46,317 bases of DNA from Spirochaetia bacterium. Its GTDB lineage: Bacteria; Spirochaetota; Spirochaetia; Treponematales; Treponemataceae. Within the stretch, counting starts at the first letter, position 1. Every line of letters starts with the position of its first letter. Shown here piece by piece: positions 1 to 8,170 of the stretch. The stretch is taken from NCBI GenBank assembly GCA_900767955.1, contig CAAGBC010000054.1:1-46317 (forward strand), in the 5' to 3' direction. The translations under genes and the position numbers were made by a program. The notes below the pieces were generated by a model. That model saw only the letters and a list, made by a program, of their open reading frames with translations. It did no database searches and was not told the DNA's origin.

Positions 1-2637
1 ATCAAAACTTGTTGTGTTCATTGAAGAAATATTTCCAGCTTTATCTTTTGCGTATACATAAAGTTTGTAACTTCCTTCTGGCAAGCCTTCTGTTTCTTGT
101 GATGCTGTTGCTTCTTTAAATTTCTGGTAGAAAGACCATGTGGAACTTGCAGGAACTTCTGTCCAGCCTGCACTTTCCACAGTAGGAGCTACAACATTAG
201 CCCCGATTATCTGATAGAAAATTGCTTCAACACCACTTGTAAATTCATTTGCAACATCAGAAGTAATTCCTGTAAATTTGTAGTCAGTGCTACTAATTCC
301 TTGCAATGGAATTTGTAATGTTGTAGTAACTGTAGGTTTTGATAAATCTACAATGTAATCAAAGTCACGAGTAGTAGTTCTACCATTTGAATCAGTTACC
401 GCATATTTGCAAGAAGCTTTTCCTTCTGTTGTTTCTGTAACAACTAACGCATCTTCAAAACTAAATGTTGTATCTAATACATCTGGTTGACTTCCAGAAA
501 TCTTAGTTCCTGTAGATGTGTCTACATCATATTTGTTATAAATTACAAGTCCACCAAAACCACTTACAGAACCTTGTACATTAATTGGTTTGCCTGTAGT
601 TCCAAAGTATGAACCATTATTAATAGCAATTGTTGGAGCTCCAGCATCTATTTTGAACCAGAATTTTGCAACATCACTAGTAATTCCAGTTTCATCTGTT
701 ACTTCAATTTCTGCCACATAATTACCTACAGATTTTGGTGCAGCATAAGACAATGGCCATGGATTTGAAGTAATTTCTTCCTGGGAATAAGTTGTTGTAA
801 TTATTTCTTGTTCAATTTCTGTTCCATTTGGTTTGATTTTTACTACAACTTGCGCAATTTTATCATCATCTTTAATTGTTGCCGCAATTGGAGCTTCTGC
901 CATAATGATATTTTTAGTTCCACCATTTGGATATACAGAACCAGAATAATCTTTTCCGTCAACTTCACCTGTTACTAAATTTGTCAATTCAATTACAGGT
1001 TTATCTGAATCCTGATTTAAATAAACAACTTTTGTTAATTTTGATTCGTTGCCAGATTCGTCAAAAGCAACAATTTCAATTGTAATTTCAGTTTTATCTA
1101 AATCAGCAAACTTTCCTTCACGAGTATTAATATTCCATGTTGTGCTTGTTGTTTCAGTAGTTTCTGTATAAATTAATTTTTCTGCTAAAACCTTATTTCC
1201 TTCGTAAATATTTATTGTTGGTTTTTTATTTGTAGTATCAACTCTGTGGAATGCTTCGGCAATTCTTACTTGCACAGCAAAAACACCATTTACATTGTCA
1301 GAACGAATATTTCCATTTGCATCTGCAAAAGTTACTTGAGGTGCAATTGAATTTACTTCAATAACTGGGCCTTCCACATCATAGTAAACTGTTAATTCTT
1401 TTTCGCTTTCTTTTGAACCAGCAAAAGCTTTTACTGTAATGAAATATTCTTTGCTTTCATCTTGAGCAAATTCACTTGCTGGAATAACAATTCCACTCCA
1501 TACGCCAGTTCCTGTTCCATCAAGATTCATAGAAGGATTATTTACAGTTGAAGTCCATGAAGAATTTTCACCTTCGATTAATTTATCTTCAACATATACC
1601 TTGATAGTAGTAAAATCTTCTGCTTCTACAGTTCCAGATAATTCAAGGGCAGAATCTTTTTTCAAATAAACACTTGCGCCTTCTGGTTGTGTTATCTTTA
1701 ATCTTGGAGGGTTTCCGTTTGATTCAAAATAAATTCCATGAGTATAACTTTGAACAAATTCAATTCCGTTTTGGTCTTGTCCAACAACGCTAACTAAATA
1801 TGAATTTCCAACTTCCAAAGTAGGAAGAACATAAGTTTCTTTTGTTTTTTCATGTTCTAATTCCACTTCTGAAGAAGTTAGTTTTAATGAAACTTTGTAG
1901 TTAGCACCAACTTTTGTTAATAAATTTCTACAAGCTAATTCATTTTTTGTTTTTGCATCAGTAGCAGGTTTTATATACCAAATAGGATTTGCTTCATCAA
2001 TTGTATATTTTCCATCTTTGAACAAAATTTTGTTTAATTTAATTCCAATTGTATCTTCCACAATAGGAGCTTGGTCTAATCCCACAAGAATACTAATGTT
2101 TAATGGATTTCCGTTTGTTAATGGATTTTTTGACTTTAAGAAAGTAGCTTTTTCTTCAATTGAGTCAGTATCAACTTCTTTATATCCATCTAATTCAAAA
2201 TATGGATTATTTTCTGGATTAAGAGAGAAAGTTCCTTTTTCAGTTTTATTTGTTGCTTCATTAAGAATAGTTTTTACTTCTAAAACTTTTGTTGCAATTT
2301 GTTCATCAGACAAATTTTTAAACGGTTTTATATTTTCTCTTGTATATGAACCATTTAAGATTTTATATAATTCTGTTGCTTTATAAACACTTAACAAATC
2401 TGAATAAATATCATCATTAAAGTAATAATATGTTAAAGTGTTTCCTTTATCATTTTCATCAAATGGAATTTTTCTTGCTTCATCGTGAACAATTACTTCA
2501 CAATAGTAATATTTTGTTCCAGACTTTGAATCACCGTATATCAAATTGTAGTTTTCATCTTTCCAAGTTGCTACAGACATATCAATTGTAGGTGGAACAT
2601 TTGTCAAAGGAACTACAGCTTTTAACTGATTATCTTA
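1..2637 (-). pseudogene. Continuation of the Ig-like lipoprotein frame after the internal stop, truncated by the window edge
   Basis: I checked every codon of this frame from 2634 down to 1 and found no further stop. The translation resumes directly after the TAA as DNQLKAVVPLTNVPPTIDMS and continues with repeated Ig-like modules. Hallmarks include SNGNPPRLKITQPEGASVYL, YDVEGPVIEVN, NQDSDKPVIEL, IDAGAPTIAI, VDLSKPTVTT and YVYAKDKAGNISSMN, spaced roughly 90-120 residues apart. That is the pattern of tandem bacterial Ig-like (Big/He_PIG-type) repeats in exported proteins. The 3' end lies outside the window. The first ATG after the stop (2578-2580) has no signal peptide, so independent expression as an exported protein is unlikely. 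The single stop could be a real nonsense mutation (AAA to TAA would do it), a sequencing error, or a tolerated stop. Confidence 0.7.
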
Positions 2638-3246
2638 GTCATAAACTTTAATTTCTATTAAATCAACATTGCTATCATCAGCAACTTGTCCTGTAATAGA
2701 AAGTTCCTGACCGTAAGTATCAGTGGATGTTATATCAATTTTATTTTCTTTGTTTGGTTTTGAGGCTGGACGTGTTAAAATTAAAAGAGGTGCTGTGTTA
2801 TCAATTTTAAATGATTTTGTTGCAGAAGTTTTTCTTCCTGCTTTATCTGTTGCAATTACTGTTGCTTCGTAAGAACCATCAGGAATTTTATTTCCTTCTG
2901 CAAATGGGTCAACTACACATTCCCATTCTGTTTGTTCTTTATTAATTTTTGCTTCATAAGGTGTTTCTGTTTTTGGATAATATTCAGCAGTTTGGGTATT
3001 CCTTAAAGTTACTGTTACAGACTGCAAACCTTGTTCATCTGCACAATTACCCTTCATCGTAAATTTTTCACGAACAATAAAGTCCGCAGCAGGTTCTTGA
3101 ATATCTACGCTAGGAGGCTGGGTATCAACTGATGCTCCAAGACCAACTTCACAAGAAGTCATTCCTCCACCCATAATTACAAAAGATGTTATTGCACATA
3201 CAAAAAACATTACATAACAAACTTTAGATTTAATACTTTTGAACAT
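2635..3246 (-). CDS. N-terminal part of a large Ig-like surface lipoprotein, ended by an in-frame TAA
   Basis: The ATG at 3244-3246 is preferred over the TTG two codons upstream because a GGTGGGG stretch lies about 8 nt before it. Residues 1-32 form a lipoprotein signal: a basic start, a hydrophobic stretch and a loose spirochaetal lipobox ending GMTSC, so Cys32 would carry lipid. The mature part has Ig-like signatures (TQPPSVDI near the start, DNTAPLLIL further on) typical of strings of bacterial Ig-like domains. The frame stops at TAA 2635-2637 after KVYD, yet the same frame stays open for the next 2634 bases to the window edge with matching composition. As written, translation gives a lipoprotein of about 203 residues. 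It is probably the 5' part of a broken or miscalled gene of more than 1080 codons. The exact function is unknown; a surface or adhesin-like role is inference. Confidence 0.75.
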   Translation of the reverse strand: MFKSIKSKVCYVMFFVCAITSFVIMGGGMTSCEVGLGASVDTQPPSVDIQEPAADFIVREKFTMKGNCADEQGLQSVTVTLRNTQTAEYYPKTETPYEAKINKEQTEWECVVDPFAEGNKIPDGSYEATVIATDKAGRKTSATKSFKIDNTAPLLILTRPASKPNKENKIDITSTDTYGQELSITGQVADDSNVDLIEIKVYD

Positions 3247-3427
3247 ACACAAACCCCACCAAAACCAACAGAATTTTTCTATTAATTTTGAATTTTAATT
3301 TTCACTTTAGATGAAAAACAATTGAAGACTCAATTTTTGCAACGCAAATTTATAAAAAATTTACCTTTACTCTTCAAGTATCGGCAAAATCTTGAATATC
3401 TTTAATTTTCTTGTTTATGTATAAAAA

Positions 3428-3456
3428 AAGCTGTAAAAACTTAGTTCTTACAGCTT
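3428..3456 (-). terminator. Rho-independent terminator of the acyl-CoA synthetase gene
   Basis: Inverted repeat AAGCTGTAA / TTACAGCTT (3428-3436 and 3448-3456), which extends further into the loop with one mismatch. On the minus strand it is followed by a run of seven T. It lies 12 bases after the stop codon of the gene at 3469. Confidence 0.85.
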
Positions 3457-3468
3457 CACAAAGTATGT

Positions 3469-5163
3469 TTAAAAATCTTGTTTAATTTTTTCAGCATCCT
3501 TGCCTTTGTCTTTTTCACGAATTTCTACGCGTCGAATTTTACCACTTACAGTTTTTGGTAATTCTTTTACAAATTCAATAATGCGTGGGCTTTTATACAA
3601 AGCTGTTTCGTGTTTTACAAAGTCAAATAATTCAACTTCCAATTCACGACTTGCTTCATATCCAGGAGAAAGAACAATTGTTGCCTTTACTGCCTGGCCG
3701 CGTTTTTTGTCTTCAACACCTGTTACAGCACATTCCATAACAGCAGGATGTTGTTGCAATACAGATTCTACTTCAAACGGACTGATTCTGTAACCTGCAG
3801 ATTTAATAATGTCATCTTTACGCCCAACAAACCAAATATATCCATCATTATCCATGTAAACAGTATCACCTGTATGATAAACACCACTATCAAAAGCTTC
3901 TGCTGTTAAAGAAACATCTTTATAATATCCAGCAAACAAACCATAAGGATGTTCTTTGTCAACACGGATTACTAATTCACCAGTTTCTCCTGCAGGACAG
4001 CTGTTTCCGTTTACATCAACAATATCAACATCATAACATGGAGCAGGTTTTCCCATTGAACCAGGTTTTACTTCCATATCGCCAAAGTTTCCTACAATTA
4101 CAGTTGATTCACTTTGACCATAACCTTCGTGCATTGCAAGGCCAGTATTCTGAAGCAATTTATTGTAAACTTCACCGTTTAATGCTTCACCTGCAGTTGT
4201 ACAATGAACTAAAGATGAAAAATCATATTTTGATAAATCCTGACGAACCAAATATCTGTAAACAGTTGGTGGCGCACAGAATGTTGTAATTTTATATTGT
4301 GCAATTTTCTGTAACATTCTATCAGGTTTAAAACTCAACATGTCATAAACAAAAATTGCAGTTCCAGCAATCCACTGACCGTATAATTTTCCCCAAGTTG
4401 CTTTAGCCCAACCAGTTTCTGCAACTGTAAGATGAAGTCCGTCATCAACAACACATTGCCAATATTTTGCAGTAATAATATGTCCCAAAGGATACAAGAA
4501 ATTATGAAGAACCATTTTTGGATATCCAGAAGTTCCAGATGTAAAATACATTAACATTGGGTCTTCATTATGTGTTGCCAAATCTCCCTGTGGACGAGGG
4601 AATTCAGGAGCGTATTTTTGTACTTCTGAATGGAAATGCACCCAGCCTTCTCTTTCTGCACCAACTGTTACAAGTTTTTCAACAGTTTTTGAATTTGGCA
4701 TAGCTTTTTCAATTTCAGCAAGAAGTGCAGGACTGTCAAAAGAAACAATCATTTTTATTTCTGCTGCATTTGTTCTATATTCAATATCTTTTTCCAAAAG
4801 TTGATCTGTTGCAGGAACAGCAATTGCTCCAATTCTGTGAAGAGCAAGCATAAACCACCAGAATTCATAACGACGACGCAAAATCAACATGACAGCATCG
4901 CCTTTTTTAATTCCTTGTGTTGTCAAAAAATATGCTGTTCTTTTTGAATCTGCAGACATTTGTGCAAAAGTGTAAATATGTTCTTCACCGTTATCATCAC
5001 ACCAAACTAACGCTCTTTTATCAGGAGTTTCTGCAGCATATCTATCTACTATATCATAAGCAAAATTAAAATTTTCAGGAGCTTTTAATTTACAATTTTT
5101 TTTCAAATCTTCATAAGAAGTAAATTCTCTATCTTCAACAAGGAAGTGATTATATAAAGCCAT
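3469..5163 (-). CDS. AMP-forming acyl-CoA synthetase (ANL superfamily)
   Basis: Adenylate-forming enzyme that activates a carboxylate with ATP and transfers it to CoA, cytoplasmic. Visible motifs: the P-loop-like YFTSGTSGYPK (residues 206-216), GYGQSE (347-352), YHTGD (429-433), the hinge-region GRKDDIIKSAGYRISPFEVE (448-467) and PKTVSGKIRR near the C-terminus, whose Lys542 is the catalytic lysine of the adenylation half-reaction. At 564 residues it is full length. The sequence resembles medium-chain acyl-CoA synthetases and short acyl ligases more than true acetyl-CoA synthetase, which is longer. The chain length of the acid cannot be told from sequence alone. The ATG at 5161-5163 has a GAGG site 4 nt upstream. 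It is monocistronic, with its own terminator, and divergent from the pseudouridine synthase. Confidence 0.88.
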   Translation of the reverse strand: MALYNHFLVEDREFTSYEDLKKNCKLKAPENFNFAYDIVDRYAAETPDKRALVWCDDNGEEHIYTFAQMSADSKRTAYFLTTQGIKKGDAVMLILRRRYEFWWFMLALHRIGAIAVPATDQLLEKDIEYRTNAAEIKMIVSFDSPALLAEIEKAMPNSKTVEKLVTVGAEREGWVHFHSEVQKYAPEFPRPQGDLATHNEDPMLMYFTSGTSGYPKMVLHNFLYPLGHIITAKYWQCVVDDGLHLTVAETGWAKATWGKLYGQWIAGTAIFVYDMLSFKPDRMLQKIAQYKITTFCAPPTVYRYLVRQDLSKYDFSSLVHCTTAGEALNGEVYNKLLQNTGLAMHEGYGQSESTVIVGNFGDMEVKPGSMGKPAPCYDVDIVDVNGNSCPAGETGELVIRVDKEHPYGLFAGYYKDVSLTAEAFDSGVYHTGDTVYMDNDGYIWFVGRKDDIIKSAGYRISPFEVESVLQQHPAVMECAVTGVEDKKRGQAVKATIVLSPGYEASRELEVELFDFVKHETALYKSPRIIEFVKELPKTVSGKIRRVEIREKDKGKDAEKIKQDF

Positions 5164-5308
5164 ATAACCTCACGCAATTTTTGATATAAATTAGACACTT
5201 TATTATATATTAAGTTTCATAAAAAGAAAAATTTCTTTCCTAATTAATTTATTAGTATTTTGACAAATTTTCAATCATTTAACTAATTTTATATTAAATA
5301 TAACAATA

Positions 5309-5343
5309 TTGAAAGAAAATAAATTCTCCAATAAACTACAATT
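5309..5343 (+). promoter_or_regulatory. Sigma-70-type promoter placing the start of transcription at the ATG of the pseudouridine synthase
   Basis: TTGAAA (5309-5314), 17-nt spacer, TAAACT (5332-5337), then 6 nt to the ATG at 5344. Transcription normally begins 6-7 nt after the -10, so the mRNA would be leaderless. No Shine-Dalgarno sequence precedes the ATG. Confidence 0.6.
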
Positions 5344-6096
5344 ATGAAAAAAACTCTTGATTACACTACAATTTATTCAGATAACGATATTGTTGTTTTA
5401 AATAAGCGTTCAGGATTATTAATTGCTGCAGACCGTTACAATCCAGATGAACCTCGTCTTGATTTAATTGCAGAAAAAGAATTCGGAAAATTATACGCTG
5501 TTCACAGAATCGATAAAGACACTTCTGGAATTATTATTTATGCAAGAAATCCAGAAGCACATAAAAATCTTTCATTACAATTTGAAAAACGCACTGTAGA
5601 TAAAACTTACCACTGTTTAGTTCACGGACATCCAGTTTGGGAAACTCTTCATGTAACAATTCCTTTGTTGCCAGATGGAGATGCAAAACACAGAACTACA
5701 GCAAATAAAAAAATCGGAAAACCATCTGTAACAGATTTTCGCGTAGTTGGCAATTGTGGACAGTTTTCATGGATAGAAGCAAAACCAAAAACAGGAAGAA
5801 CACACCAAATTCGTGTTCACCTTGCAGAAAATGGTTTTAGTATTGTTTGCGACCCATTATACAGTGGAAATCAAAAACCTATCCGCCTAAGTGAAATTAA
5901 ACGCAATTGGCATGGTGATGAATACGAAGAACGACCATTATTAAGTCGTTTGGCTTTACACGCATATAAAATTACATTTGTTCATCCAACAACAAACGAG
6001 CAAGTTACTTTTACAGCACCTTATCCAAAAGATATGGATTCCACAAGAAAGCAATTTGCAAAAATATATAAAGTAGACCCAATTCAAGATGAATAA
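5344..6096 (+). CDS. RluA-family pseudouridine synthase
   Basis: Isomerises uridine to pseudouridine in rRNA or tRNA. The catalytic motif HRIDKDTSG is at residues 54-62 with the conserved Asp at 57. Further family signatures are DKTYHCLVHG, KTGRTHQIRVHL and the late LSRLALHAY. At 250 residues it has no N-terminal S4 RNA-binding domain, so it belongs with the short RluA/RluC-like forms such as TruC or YlyB. The exact target base cannot be assigned. It starts from a well-formed promoter with no ribosome-binding site, and its last 8 bases overlap the omptin-like gene, so the two are probably co-transcribed. Confidence 0.9.
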   Translation: MKKTLDYTTIYSDNDIVVLNKRSGLLIAADRYNPDEPRLDLIAEKEFGKLYAVHRIDKDTSGIIIYARNPEAHKNLSLQFEKRTVDKTYHCLVHGHPVWETLHVTIPLLPDGDAKHRTTANKKIGKPSVTDFRVVGNCGQFSWIEAKPKTGRTHQIRVHLAENGFSIVCDPLYSGNQKPIRLSEIKRNWHGDEYEERPLLSRLALHAYKITFVHPTTNEQVTFTAPYPKDMDSTRKQFAKIYKVDPIQDE

Positions 6097-7066
6097 AAAC
6101 AAATTAATTGCCGTTTTTGTATTTTTATTAACAACTTTTACTTATGCAAATGAAGATAAAATTTTCTCAATAAAACTAGAACAAACTTTTGGTTTACGCA
6201 ACGGAACTCTTATAGAAAGTGTTTTTGAAAAGAAAAATAATGAATACAAAAAATTAAGTCACTTAAATTGGCAGCACCTTAACAATGTTTATCTTGGCGG
6301 AAATATAACTCTTTCTTTTTGGGATTTTGATTTATCAATATCCGCTGCAGGATTTATTCCAAAACGCTCTGGCACAATGGACGATTCAGACTGGATAAAT
6401 TTAGACAGCGTAAAAAATATTTATTCCATTAGCGAAAATTATCTTTGGCGTTCTGCTTTTGCGGGAGTTAATTTAAAATACGATTTTGATATATTAAATT
6501 GGCTTTCTATTTCTCCTGCTTTTATGTTTGATTACAACTACACATATTTTAACGCTAAAAACGGGTACGGTTGGTACGCCACATCAAACTACACAGAAAC
6601 TGGCAAAAACGAATCTTGGGATAGTCCCTACGCAAAATTTTTTCCAAAAGGGAAACTTTACGGAATTACATACAATCGAATGTCCCTAGAAACTTGGCTA
6701 GGATTTTCAGTAACTTTTTTACCAATTAAACAATTGCAAATTGAATTATCTTCTTTTATAAATCCTGTTGTATACATGGAATCCTTTGACCACCACGAAA
6801 AAAAAGGTTATTACGCAGATATTGCTTATAATTATTTTGAAAGTTTTAAGGCAAAAATCCACATAACAGGAAACATTACAAAATCAATATCAGTCAGTTT
6901 GAATTCCACATTAAAATACATTCCAGAAACACTTGGCGAAGCATACTATAGCCACGACAACAGTGCCTATTCCTACATTCCACTCACAAGTACAAAATCA
7001 GGCAGTGGCGAATTCATCGTTGATATTTCTATTTCTGGCGCATACAAATTAAACTACAGGAACTAA
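6089..7066 (+). CDS. Omptin-family outer-membrane aspartyl protease (peptidase A26)
   Basis: The Sec signal peptide MNKNKLIAVFVFLLTTFTYA is followed by a probable cleavage site at Ala20. The mature part alternates short aromatic-rich amphipathic strands, as in a 10-strand beta-barrel, and its length (about 305) matches OmpT/Pla. The match to E. coli OmpT as I recall it is specific. The stretch KKLSHLNWQHLNN parallels RKVSQLDWKFNN, and SISAAGF parallels SIGAAGW. GTMDDSDW (residues 95-102) parallels GNMVDQDW, giving catalytic Asp99 and Asp101 for Asp83/Asp85. ESFDHHEKKG (231-240) gives Asp234 and His236 for Asp210/His212. All four catalytic residues are present. Omptins cleave between basic residues on host proteins and peptides at the cell surface. 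The C-terminus ends in Asn, not the usual Phe. The start overlaps the upstream gene by 8 bases and has no clear ribosome-binding site. Confidence 0.82.
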   Translation: MNKNKLIAVFVFLLTTFTYANEDKIFSIKLEQTFGLRNGTLIESVFEKKNNEYKKLSHLNWQHLNNVYLGGNITLSFWDFDLSISAAGFIPKRSGTMDDSDWINLDSVKNIYSISENYLWRSAFAGVNLKYDFDILNWLSISPAFMFDYNYTYFNAKNGYGWYATSNYTETGKNESWDSPYAKFFPKGKLYGITYNRMSLETWLGFSVTFLPIKQLQIELSSFINPVVYMESFDHHEKKGYYADIAYNYFESFKAKIHITGNITKSISVSLNSTLKYIPETLGEAYYSHDNSAYSYIPLTSTKSGSGEFIVDISISGAYKLNYRN

Positions 7067-7082
7067 CTCATTTACACAAAAA

Positions 7083-7109
7083 AAGGCCACACCAAATTGA
7101 TGTGACCTT
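7083..7109. terminator. Bidirectional terminator between the omptin gene and the thioredoxin-fold lipoprotein gene
   Basis: Inverted repeat AAGGCCACACC / TGATGTGACCTT allowing G-U pairs. It has T-rich sequence on both sides: seven T on the minus strand, CCATTTTT on the plus strand. It sits midway between two convergent stop codons. Confidence 0.8.
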
Positions 7110-7136
7110 CCATTTTTAGAAATTAACTAAAACTTG

Positions 7137-8150
7137 TTATTTAGCATCTGCATTTGCATCTGCAGCAGCTTGTTTAGCTTGTTCTTGCATTTCTTTTACA
7201 TAATCAATAGTTTTCTGTAAACCTTCTGCATAGCTGCTTTCTGGGTCTGCATCAAATGCATTCTGTAAAAGTTTTACAACATATTCATAATCTGTTGTTC
7301 CTGAAGATGCTAAAATATTTGCAGCAATGTAATACAAATTCTGTTTGTCAGCAGCTTCAAGACGAGCATCTTCTGCAGCTTTTTCATAAACTTTAATAGC
7401 TTCTGCAACTTCAAGTTTAATCAATTTTTCATAAGCATCTGCATTTGCAACTGCAAAAAGATATTTACTCAAAAGGCCACTTTCGTTGTTCTTGTCTAAT
7501 TTAACAACTTCACGACACAAGTTAGATAACAATAATCTGTGTGTTTCAGACTGTGAATCGTACAATGTATTAATTGCATTTACTCTTTCTAAGTTAGTTC
7601 CTTTTTTTGTAGCTGCAACCATATCATTAACTTCTTTTACTGTATCAGCTTCATTTTTTACCATTGAAATATAGCCTTCTACATTATCAGAAGCAAAATC
7701 AAATTGTACATTTGTAATGTAATAACCTTCACTTGTTGTAAGAACAATAGCAGGTGTTGTCTGAATTGCTAAAGCATCTGCAACAGCAAACTGTTTTTCA
7801 ATTGTTGCGCGTTTCTTTTCAAATGCTTTCTTTTCTTCTGGTTTTGCATTTTCATCAATTACATTAAGATTCATAATATCTGTAAAATCAAAATGAACAC
7901 AAACATAAGAATCTTTTAATCCGTTTACAAATTCTGGAGTTTCTAACAAAAGTTTTACAGCATTCTGAGAACCGTCAATATCATAAACAGAATTTACAAA
8001 TAACAATACATTTTTGTTCTGTTTGCTAGCAATTTTTTTTGCAGCTTCGTAATCGTTGTACCAGCCAGAATCATCAGCTTTAGCTGTTGAACAACCAAAC
8101 ATTACAACTGCAGCAAAAAGAGCTACCAAAATGTTTAACATTTTTTTCAT
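7137..8150 (-). CDS. Lipoprotein with a thioredoxin-like fold lacking the CXXC motif
   Basis: The start is ATG 8148-8150 (MKKMLNILV), because GGAAGG lies 6 nt upstream; an ATG 15 nt earlier lies on that site and is rejected. The lipobox MFGC makes Cys20 the lipidated residue. Residues about 27-170 look like the DUF255/thioredoxin_7 type: WYNDYEAAKKIASKQNKNVLLFVNS, then a helix, then FDFTD, then TTPAIVLTTSEGYYI with the cis-proline position. Where the redox CXXC should be, the sequence reads NSVYDIDGSQN, so it cannot act as a dithiol oxidoreductase. Residues 180-330 are helical and alanine-rich, resembling TPR-like repeats, and end in a low-complexity AADANADAK tail. A role in periplasmic protein binding is inference only. 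Confidence 0.72.
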   Translation of the reverse strand: MKKMLNILVALFAAVVMFGCSTAKADDSGWYNDYEAAKKIASKQNKNVLLFVNSVYDIDGSQNAVKLLLETPEFVNGLKDSYVCVHFDFTDIMNLNVIDENAKPEEKKAFEKKRATIEKQFAVADALAIQTTPAIVLTTSEGYYITNVQFDFASDNVEGYISMVKNEADTVKEVNDMVAATKKGTNLERVNAINTLYDSQSETHRLLLSNLCREVVKLDKNNESGLLSKYLFAVANADAYEKLIKLEVAEAIKVYEKAAEDARLEAADKQNLYYIAANILASSGTTDYEYVVKLLQNAFDADPESSYAEGLQKTIDYVKEMQEQAKQAAADANADAK

Positions 8151-8170
8151 TTTTATACCTTCCATATAAT

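Noticed and set aside
2018..2386. Plus-strand open frame of 122 codons opposite the Ig-like lipoprotein
   Set aside because: It mirrors the minus-strand coding frame, has no leader or family features, and the minus frame is continuous and domain-like.
3500..4289. Plus-strand frames opposite the acyl-CoA synthetase
   Set aside because: They are shadows of a motif-complete gene on the other strand.
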